Source: Variovorax sp. PBS-H4 (lineage in GTDB: Bacteria > Pseudomonadota > Gammaproteobacteria > Burkholderiales > Burkholderiaceae_C). Taken from it: a stretch of DNA of 64,000 nt. The stretch covers positions 1,798,001 to 1,862,000 of the forward strand of contig NZ_LR594675.1 in assembly GCF_901827205.1 (NCBI RefSeq). Reading direction: 5' to 3'. Below, piece after piece: positions 58,005 through 64,000 of this stretch (the first letter of the stretch is position 1; the number at the start of each line of letters is the position of its first letter). Under the pieces are notes generated by a model. It was not told the origin of the DNA, ran no database searches, and saw only the letters and a program-made list of their open reading frames with translations. Position numbers and translations under genes: made by a program.

Positions 58005-59228
58005 ATGGCACATGACGTCCCCGACGCGCAGACCTTGCGCAAGGCCGCCATGCGCGACGTGCCCTTCGACTGGCAGGATGCGCTGCGCTTCGACGACCTG
58101 CTGACGCCCGAGGAGATCATGATCCGCGACGCCGCGCGCGACTATGCGCAGGGGCAGCTGATGCCGCGCATCCGCGACGCGCATCGGCACGAGACCTTCG
58201 ACGTCGCCGTGATGCGCGAGATGGCCGAGCTGGGCTTTCTCGGCGCGACCATCGAGGGCTTCGGCTGCGCCGGCATCAGCTACGTCGGCTATGGGCTGAT
58301 CGCGCGCGAGTTCGAGCGGGTCGACACCTGCTTCCGATCGGCGCTCGGCGTGCAGACCACGCTCAGCATGACGCCGATCTACCTGTTCGGCAGCCAGGAG
58401 CAGCGCGAGCGCTACCTGCCGGCCATGGCACGGGCCGACAAGCTGGGCTGCTTCGGCCTCACGGAGCCGGACCACGGCTCCGACCCCGGCAGCATGAACA
58501 GCCGCGCGCGCAAGGTCGACGGCGGCTATCTGCTGTCGGGCACGAAGACCTGGATCACGCATGCGCCGATCGCAGACCTGATGGTCGTCTGGGCCAAGGA
58601 CGACACCGGCCGCGTCGGCGGCTTCATTCTGGAGCGCGGCATGAAGGGCCTCGCCACGAGCAAGATCGAGGGCAAGTTCTCGGTGCGCGCATCGCCCACC
58701 GGCCAGATCATGATGGACGAGGTCTTCGTGCCCGAGTCGCAGCGCCTGCCCGGCGCCAGCGGCATCGGCGCCCCGTTCGCCTGCCTGAACAACGCGCGCT
58801 TCGGCATCTGCTGGGGTGCGCTGGGCGCGGCCGAGTTCTGCTGGCATGCGGCCCGGCAGTACGCGCTGGACCGCAAGCAGTTCGGCCGGCCGCTGGCGGC
58901 CAACCAACTCGTGCAGAAGAAGCTGGCCGACATGCAGACCGAGATCGTGCTCGGCCTGCACGCCTGCCTGCACCTGAGCCGGTTGCGCGACCAGGGCCGT
59001 GCCAGCCCCGAGATGGTGTCGCTGCTCAAGCGCAACTGCGCAGGCAAGGCGCTGGACATCGCGCGCGCCGCGCGCGACGTGCACGGCGGCAACGGCATTT
59101 CCGACGAATATCACGTGATCCGCCACGTGCTCAACCTCGAGACCGTCAACACGCTCGAGGGCACGCACGACATCCACGCGCTGGTGCTGGGCCGGGCCCA
59201 GACGGGCATCTCGGCCTTCTCCAATTGA
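58005..59228 (+). CDS. Acyl-CoA dehydrogenase, glutaryl-CoA dehydrogenase-like
   Basis: 407 aa from ATG 58005. Very GcdH-like: FDWQDALRFDDLLTPEEIMI, GLTEPDHGSDPGSMNSRARK, GTKTWITHAPIADLMVVWAK and the catalytic-Glu region NTLEGTHDIHALVLGR. Arg111 in CFRSALGVQTTL lies where GcdH binds the distal carboxylate, by eye. It oxidises an acyl-CoA to the enoyl-CoA with FAD. In this operon it would act on a branched or dicarboxylyl-CoA before the hydratase. Confidence 0.9.
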   Translation: MAHDVPDAQTLRKAAMRDVPFDWQDALRFDDLLTPEEIMIRDAARDYAQGQLMPRIRDAHRHETFDVAVMREMAELGFLGATIEGFGCAGISYVGYGLIAREFERVDTCFRSALGVQTTLSMTPIYLFGSQEQRERYLPAMARADKLGCFGLTEPDHGSDPGSMNSRARKVDGGYLLSGTKTWITHAPIADLMVVWAKDDTGRVGGFILERGMKGLATSKIEGKFSVRASPTGQIMMDEVFVPESQRLPGASGIGAPFACLNNARFGICWGALGAAEFCWHAARQYALDRKQFGRPLAANQLVQKKLADMQTEIVLGLHACLHLSRLRDQGRASPEMVSLLKRNCAGKALDIARAARDVHGGNGISDEYHVIRHVLNLETVNTLEGTHDIHALVLGRAQTGISAFSN

Positions 59229-59261
59229 ACGCACTGAACACCCACTGACCGATCTTCAGCC

Positions 59262-61400
59262 ATGACCCTTTCGAACCTGGACCGCGCCGAGATCGTGAAA
59301 CGCCTGATCCATCCGCGCTCGATCGCCGTGATCGGCGCCTCGGCGGACTTCGGCAAGATCAACGGCCGCCCGCTCAAGCATCTGCTCGAGAAGGGCTACG
59401 CCGGCCGCATCCTGCCGGTGAACCCCAAGTACCGCGAGATCGGAGGGCTGCCCTGCCACCCGGATATCGACAGCCTGCCCGAAGCGGCAGACCTGGCGAT
59501 CGTCGCGGTGCCCGCCGCGGAGGTGCTCGGCGCGGTCGAGGCGCTGGGTCGGCGCGGCATCCGTGCGGCGGTGATCTTCAGTTCCGGCTTTGGCGAAATG
59601 GGCGCCGAAGGCCGCGCCATGGAGGAAACGCTGGCGCAGCGCGCAGGCGAATGCGGCGTGGTGCTGTGCGGGCCCAACTGCCTGGGCTTCATCAACGCCT
59701 TCGACAAGGTCTACGCCACCTTCAGCCAGTACGCCGACGGCGAGACCGGGCCGGGGCCGATCGCCTTCGTCACCCAGTCGGGAGCCTTCGGCACTGCCAT
59801 CGCCGCGCTGGTGCGGCAACGCGGCCTCGGGCTGGGCTACTTCGTCAACACCGGCAACGAGGCCGACCTCGGCTTCAGCGAGCTGATGGCAAGCGTGATC
59901 GAGGACCCGCGCATCCGGGTCGCCGCTGGCTACCTGGAGGGCCTGGAGGACGGTGACTCCCTGGTCCGCCTGGCGCGGCGCTGCCATGAACTGGGCAAGC
60001 CGCTGGTGCTGACCAAGGTCGGGAGGATGGCTTCGGGCGCGCGCGCCGCCGCTTCCCACACCGGCGCGCTGGCGGTGGAGGACGCGGTGTTCGACGCGGT
60101 GATCCGCCAGTACGGCGTGCTGCGCGCGCGCAACGAGGAGCAGATGCTGGACATGCTCGAAGCGCTGAGCCAGCCGCGTATCGCCGCCGGCAACGGCCTC
60201 GGCATCGCCACGCAGTCGGGCGGCGCCGGCGTGATGATGGCGGACCGCGCGGAAGAGGTGGGGCTTGCCGTCCCCGAGCTCGCTCCGGCCACGCGGTCGC
60301 GGCTGGCCGAGGTGATGCCGGCCTTCGGCGCGATGGGCAATCCGGTCGATGTGACGGGCCAGTTCGTGGCCCGCCCGGAGCTGCTGCGCGAGTCGGTGGT
60401 GGCGTTGCTGGACGACCCCGGCGTGCACGTCGGCATCGTCTGGCTGCAGCTGATGACCGCCCACGTCGACACGCTGGTGCGCATCTTCGGCGAGATCCTG
60501 GCCCGCACCGAGAAGCCTTTCTTCGTCTGCTGGGTCGCGGCGCCGCCGCAGGCGCTGCAGCAGCTGCGCGCGCTGGGCATCGTGGTCTACACCGCCGGCG
60601 AGCGCGCGGTGGAGGCGGCCGCTGCGCTGGCGCGCTGGAACGCCTTCCGGCAGCGCGCCGCTGGCCGCCAAACCCTCGCGCCGGCGGCGATGCCGGCGCT
60701 GCCCGCTGAACTGCGCGACGGCGTGCAGCCGACGGTGCTGGCGACCGAGTGGCTGCTAGCGGCCGGCGTGCCCATGGCCCCGGTCGCCCTCGCGCACGGC
60801 GAGGACCAGGCGGTCGCGCTGTGGCGCGCCGCAGGCGGCCCCGTGGCGCTGAAGATCGAATCGCCGGACATCACCCACAAGACCGAGGTGGGCGGCGTGC
60901 TGCTCAAGCTCGACGACGAGGCGGCCGTGCGCCAAGGATTCACCACCCTGATGCAGCGTGCTGCCGCGGCCGAGCCGGCGGCGCGCCTGCACGGCGTGGT
61001 GGTGCAGGGCATGGCACAGGGCCATGTCGAGCTCGTGGTCGGCGTCCAGCGCGATCCGGTGTTCGGCATGGTGGTGATGGTCGGCACCGGCGGCGTGCTG
61101 GTGGAAGTGCTCAAGGACGTCGCCTTCCGCCGCGCGCCGTTCGATGATGCCGAGGCGCTGCGGATGCTCGGCGAGCTGCGCATGGGCGCGTTGCTCGATG
61201 GCGTGCGCGGCCAGCAGGCCGTCGATCGCAACGCCATCGCACAGATGCTCGCGGGGCTGTCGCGCTGGGCGGCCGCGATGCAGCCGCGACTGGCCGAGCT
61301 CGATCTCAACCCCGTGCTGGTCGGCGCCGACGGGCCGGTGGCCGTGGACTGCGTGATGGTGCTGCGCGACCAGCGCACGGGCAACGAGGCCGGCAGCTGA
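59262..61400 (+). CDS. NDP-forming acyl-CoA ligase (acetate--CoA ligase family, fused subunits)
   Basis: 712 aa. The CoA-binding Rossmann domain (IHPRSIAVIGASADFGKING), succinyl-CoA-ligase-like middle (CGPNCLGFIN, VTQSGAFGTAI, phospho-His loop ASHTGALAVEDAVFDAV) and C-terminal ATP-grasp domain (GGPVALKIESPDITHKTEVG, AELDLNPVLVGADG) are in one chain. It activates a carboxylic acid to its CoA thioester using ATP or GTP with ADP/GDP formation. Substrate unknown; it starts the pathway encoded by 55523-59228. Confidence 0.9.
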   Translation: MTLSNLDRAEIVKRLIHPRSIAVIGASADFGKINGRPLKHLLEKGYAGRILPVNPKYREIGGLPCHPDIDSLPEAADLAIVAVPAAEVLGAVEALGRRGIRAAVIFSSGFGEMGAEGRAMEETLAQRAGECGVVLCGPNCLGFINAFDKVYATFSQYADGETGPGPIAFVTQSGAFGTAIAALVRQRGLGLGYFVNTGNEADLGFSELMASVIEDPRIRVAAGYLEGLEDGDSLVRLARRCHELGKPLVLTKVGRMASGARAAASHTGALAVEDAVFDAVIRQYGVLRARNEEQMLDMLEALSQPRIAAGNGLGIATQSGGAGVMMADRAEEVGLAVPELAPATRSRLAEVMPAFGAMGNPVDVTGQFVARPELLRESVVALLDDPGVHVGIVWLQLMTAHVDTLVRIFGEILARTEKPFFVCWVAAPPQALQQLRALGIVVYTAGERAVEAAAALARWNAFRQRAAGRQTLAPAAMPALPAELRDGVQPTVLATEWLLAAGVPMAPVALAHGEDQAVALWRAAGGPVALKIESPDITHKTEVGGVLLKLDDEAAVRQGFTTLMQRAAAAEPAARLHGVVVQGMAQGHVELVVGVQRDPVFGMVVMVGTGGVLVEVLKDVAFRRAPFDDAEALRMLGELRMGALLDGVRGQQAVDRNAIAQMLAGLSRWAAAMQPRLAELDLNPVLVGADGPVAVDCVMVLRDQRTGNEAGS

Positions 61401-61449
61401 AACCGCCGCCGGCCGTCATTGGATTTCAACGACAAAAGGAGACACAGGC

Positions 61450-62460
61450 ATGCGCTTCACTTCACGAATCATCCAGTGCGCCGGCACCGCTGCCGCGGCG
61501 GCGGTACTGCTGCTGGGGAGCGGCCGGGCCCTTGCGCAGGACCCCTATCCCAACCGTCCGGTCACCGTCATCGCGCCCTACAGCGCGGGCGGCGATGCGG
61601 ACCTCGCGGCGCGGAACTTCGCGGCCGCGGCGCAGCGCGCGCTGGGCCAGGCCGTGGTGGTCATGAACAAGACCGGCGCCAGCGGCGTGATCGGATCGGC
61701 CCAGGTGATCGCCTCACCGCCCGATGGCTACACCCTGCTGCTGGCGCGCACCGGCTCGCAGGCCATCCTGCCGGCCATCATGCCGTCGACGACCAAGTAC
61801 AAATGGGACGACTACACCTTCATCGGCACGCTGGAGCTCAATCCCTACGGCTGCATCGTGAACGCCAAGTCGCCCTACAAGACCTTCGAGGACCTGGTCG
61901 GCGCCATGCGCACCAAGGGCAAGAGCATGAACTTCGGCACCGCGGGCGTGCTCACCACCAACGACATGGGCCCGCGTCAGCTGTTCAGGATGCTCAAGCT
62001 CACCGACCAGACGCCGACCCAGATCCCGTACAAGGGCACCGGCGAGGCCTCGATGTCGCTGGTTGCCGGCCAGACCGAATTCGCCTGCGGCAGCCTCGGG
62101 TCCTTCATCGCGCTGATCAAGAGCGGCGCGCTGCGCGCACTGATGGTCACCAGCGCGGAACGCATGGCCTCGATGCCCGAGGTACCGACGGCGCGCGAGC
62201 TGGGTTATGCCGAGATGGAGGGCATCGTGGGCTGGAGCGCCGTCTTCGGACCGCCCAAGCTCCCGGCCGAGGTGCGCGACCGGCTCGCTGCCGCGCTCAA
62301 GACCATCGCCGCCGACCCGGCCTGGATCGCCGCGACCGAGCAGACCGGATCGGTTCCCTTCGTTCGCCCGCCCGAGGAGACGCGCGACTTCGTGCGCAAG
62401 CAGTACCAGCTCTACCGGTCGCTGGGGGAGCAGCTCAACATCATCGACGCGAAGATGTAG
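61450..62460 (+). CDS. Bug (TctC-like) periplasmic carboxylate-binding protein
   Basis: 336 aa; AAAGGAGA RBS, signal peptide ending RALAQD. Motifs: YPNRPVTVIAPYSAGGDAD, MNKTGASGVIGSAQVIAS, PPDGYTLLLARTGSQAIL and PTARELGYAEMEGIVGWS. Last gene of the CoA-dependent operon and probably receptor for the acid that the NDP-forming ligase activates. Confidence 0.92.
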   Translation: MRFTSRIIQCAGTAAAAAVLLLGSGRALAQDPYPNRPVTVIAPYSAGGDADLAARNFAAAAQRALGQAVVVMNKTGASGVIGSAQVIASPPDGYTLLLARTGSQAILPAIMPSTTKYKWDDYTFIGTLELNPYGCIVNAKSPYKTFEDLVGAMRTKGKSMNFGTAGVLTTNDMGPRQLFRMLKLTDQTPTQIPYKGTGEASMSLVAGQTEFACGSLGSFIALIKSGALRALMVTSAERMASMPEVPTARELGYAEMEGIVGWSAVFGPPKLPAEVRDRLAAALKTIAADPAWIAATEQTGSVPFVRPPEETRDFVRKQYQLYRSLGEQLNIIDAKM

Positions 62461-62587
62461 GGCTGGCACGAACGACCATCTGTTCGCGGGCGGGGCCTGC
62501 CGTTTCGCGGCAATCGCCCCTCTCTCTTCGGTCCCATGGGAATCGTCGGGACCACAGCCATCCGCGCCTTGTACGGCGCCACCGCGC

Positions 62588-63184
62588 TCAGGGCACGAAC
62601 ATCGTCCAGGGCGTCTCGCTCCCGCGCAGCGGGCGCCGCGCCGTGATGTCGGGCAGCGGCTCGCCGGCTTCGAAGCGCGCGATCAGGTCCTCGGGATCGA
62701 ACACGATCCCCATGAAGTTCTGCGCGTAGGCGCCGCCCGCGAAGAAGGCCTCCAGTTCCTCGGCGCGCTCGAACACGTCGTACTGCAGCTCCAGGCGATG
62801 GCCGTCAGGGTCCTTGTAGTACATCGAGATCGTGGGGCCATGGTTGATGGTCCAGTAAGGCTGGATGTCGTGTGCTTGCAGCCGCCGGTAGGTGGCCAGC
62901 AGATCGCCGAGCGATGCATAGGTGAAGGCGATGTGCTCCAGCCCGGTGTGTGCATCGCCTGCATGCCCGAGCTCCGGCCGCGCGATCAGGCCGATGCGGT
63001 GATGCTCGTCGTCATAGGTGAGGAAGCAGAGACCCTCGTTCTCGAAAGCCGGCCTCGCTTCCAGCACCCTCATGTACCAGGCGCGCGAGCGTTCGAGCTG
63101 GGACACGCGCAGGACCACGTGGGCGAGCTTCATCGGGCGCACGGGCTTGGCCTGCGCGTCGGGCAGCTTTCTTGGGGTGTTCAT
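62588..63184 (-). CDS. VOC superfamily, extradiol dioxygenase-like protein
   Basis: 198 aa from ATG 63184; longer in-frame starts lie inside the FAH-family gene. Metal triad candidates: His22 (KLAHVVLRV), His84 (GLEHIAFTY) and Glu132 (HRLELQYDV), with DPDGHRLELQYD matching catechol 2,3-dioxygenase/BphC-type C-terminal domains. Single-domain size suggests a biphenyl- or small-catechol-type dioxygenase or an unrelated lyase. Overlaps the FAH-family gene by 4 bp (ATGA). Confidence 0.82.
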   Translation of the reverse strand: MNTPRKLPDAQAKPVRPMKLAHVVLRVSQLERSRAWYMRVLEARPAFENEGLCFLTYDDEHHRIGLIARPELGHAGDAHTGLEHIAFTYASLGDLLATYRRLQAHDIQPYWTINHGPTISMYYKDPDGHRLELQYDVFERAEELEAFFAGGAYAQNFMGIVFDPEDLIARFEAGEPLPDITARRPLRGSETPWTMFVP

Positions 63185-64000
63185 GGGTTGCCTCCATCGG
63201 GTTCGGGAACGACGCGGTTCTCGATCGCGCCAATCGATTCGATCTCCACGCGCACCACGTCGCCGCTGCGCAGGTACCGCGGCGGCGACATCAGTCCGCC
63301 GCAGCCGGCCGGACTGCCCGTAGACAGGATGTCGCCGGGTTCCAGCGTGAATGCGGTCGTGAGCTCGGCGATCATGTCGCCGATGCGGTGGAGCATCTCG
63401 CCAGTGCTGGCATCCTGTCGCAACTCGCCGTTGACCCAGGTGCGAAGGCGCAGCGCGTGCGGATCGGCGATCTCGTCGCACGTCACCAGCCAGGGGCCGA
63501 AGGGTCCGTGGGTATCGAAGGACTTGCCCAGGGTGTGGGTGGGTGCGCGCAGTTGCCAGTCGCGCACGCTCAGGTCATTGACCACCACGTAGCCGGCGAT
63601 CACCGCGTCGGCCTCGTCGGCGCGCACATGGCGGCAGCGTTGGCCGATGACGACCCCCAACTCGCCTTCGTAGTCGAGCTGATCGGAAACCCGGGGCTTG
63701 TGCACCGGGTCGAACGGGCCGGCGACGCACGAGACCTGCTTGTTGAACCAGACCTGGCCCGCAGGACGCGCAAGGCCGAGCCGGGCCGCTTCCTCGAGAT
63801 GCGTCGCGTAGTTGCCGCCGAGGCCCAGGAACTTGCGCGGCGCCGGCACCGGCGCGCACAGCTGCACCTCGGCCAGCCGCAGCCGCTGCCCCTGCGGCAC
63901 CGCCTGCCGCGCCCAGTCGAGGCCTGGGGCGCGACGCTCCAGCAGCCCGCGCAAGTCCGCCGGCGCGTCGGGGACGGCCGACACGTCGACGACATCCTCC
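63181..64000 (-). CDS. Fumarylacetoacetate hydrolase (FAH) family protein, partial (N-terminus beyond window)
   Basis: At least 272 residues are inside the window; the frame is open to the right edge (reading DVVDVSAVPD), so the start may lie outside. FAH fold: FLGLGGNYATHLEEA, metal site DYEGELGVVIGQ, VVNDLSVRDWQ, GKSFDTHGPFGPWLV and GDILSTGSPAGCG. Family members hydrolyse or decarboxylate ring-cleavage products such as 2-hydroxyhepta-2,4-diene-1,7-dioate. Coupled to the dioxygenase-like gene, it suggests an aromatic meta-cleavage route. Confidence 0.88.
   Translation of the reverse strand, partial: EDVVDVSAVPDAPADLRGLLERRAPGLDWARQAVPQGQRLRLAEVQLCAPVPAPRKFLGLGGNYATHLEEAARLGLARPAGQVWFNKQVSCVAGPFDPVHKPRVSDQLDYEGELGVVIGQRCRHVRADEADAVIAGYVVVNDLSVRDWQLRAPTHTLGKSFDTHGPFGPWLVTCDEIADPHALRLRTWVNGELRQDASTGEMLHRIGDMIAELTTAFTLEPGDILSTGSPAGCGGLMSPPRYLRSGDVVRVEIESIGAIENRVVPEPDGGNP

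Noticed and set aside
1..64000. CRISPR arrays, tRNA or rRNA genes, complete insertion sequences or prophage
   Set aside because: No regularly spaced repeats, no tRNA-like cloverleaf or rRNA segments noticed, and no transposase or integrase reading frames on either strand.

Overview
The window is a high-GC chromosomal segment with dense genes, AGGAG-type ribosome binding sites and many LysR, GntR and IclR regulators. It carries seven copies, intact or broken, of the Bug (TctC-like) periplasmic carboxylate-binding protein. This pattern fits Burkholderiales, most likely Comamonadaceae and probably Variovorax or a close relative. The genus is an inference from gene style; no rRNA or other marker gene lies in the window. 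Most of the segment is accessory catabolic DNA arranged in self-contained modules, each with its own regulator.

Left part (1-12835). A long minus-strand operon (6958 down to 1) encodes an alpha/beta hydrolase, a VOC-fold protein, an aryl-CoA ligase, a hotdog thioesterase, a salicylyl-CoA 5-hydroxylase-like flavoprotein, a Bug protein and a maleate isomerase. It reads as a CoA-dependent route from a salicylate-like acid to gentisate and then via maleate to fumarate. The promoter carries a perfect 16-bp palindrome, probably the site of the adjacent TetR regulator. Next come a type II dehydroquinate dehydratase and a TRAP transporter (dctPQM), divergent from a FadR-type GntR gene, which together suggest quinate/shikimate-type utilisation.

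13072-17143 is a patch of single genes: a membrane-anchored Mrr-type nuclease, a GNAT remnant, two small hypothetical genes, a rifampin ADP-ribosyltransferase (arr), a lectin-like lipoprotein and an AAC(3)-I-type aminoglycoside acetyltransferase.

17271-27848 holds a LuxR regulator, a DUF3237-Bug pair and then a GntR-controlled operon: an isocitrate-lyase-family lyase, LeuC/LeuD-like hydratase subunits, a PrpF/methylitaconate-isomerase-like protein and a Bug protein. The enzyme set matches the lower branch known from nicotinate fermentation (methylitaconate, dimethylmaleate, dimethylmalate, propionate plus pyruvate). Two further Bug genes here are broken, one truncated and one frameshifted, and flank a YrdC-domain gene.

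27924-32902 is a phosphonoacetate module: LysR regulator, divergent phosphonoacetate hydrolase (phnA), a Bug protein and a Na/Pi cotransporter-like protein. 34794-37518 is a decayed locus in which dppD and dppF fragments and a cobW fragment surround an 850-bp imperfect inverted repeat.

37666-46922 carries a zinc alcohol dehydrogenase, an FAD oxidoreductase, a MocR regulator, a taurine-type ABC transporter (tauABC) and a YghU-like glutathione transferase. 47162-50475 has a thioredoxin-like/ArsA fusion followed by gene remnants, including a broken Crp/Fnr regulator. 50513-54486 has an MFS carrier and GMC oxidoreductase beside an IclR gene with a clear operator.

The right end (54512-62460) is a LysR-controlled operon: enoyl-CoA hydratase, thiolase-like protein lacking the nucleophilic Cys, DUF35 partner, glutaryl-CoA-dehydrogenase-like enzyme, NDP-forming acyl-CoA ligase and Bug protein. 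There is no 3-hydroxyacyl-CoA dehydrogenase, so cleavage is probably retro-aldol. A VOC dioxygenase-like/FAH-family pair runs off the right edge.
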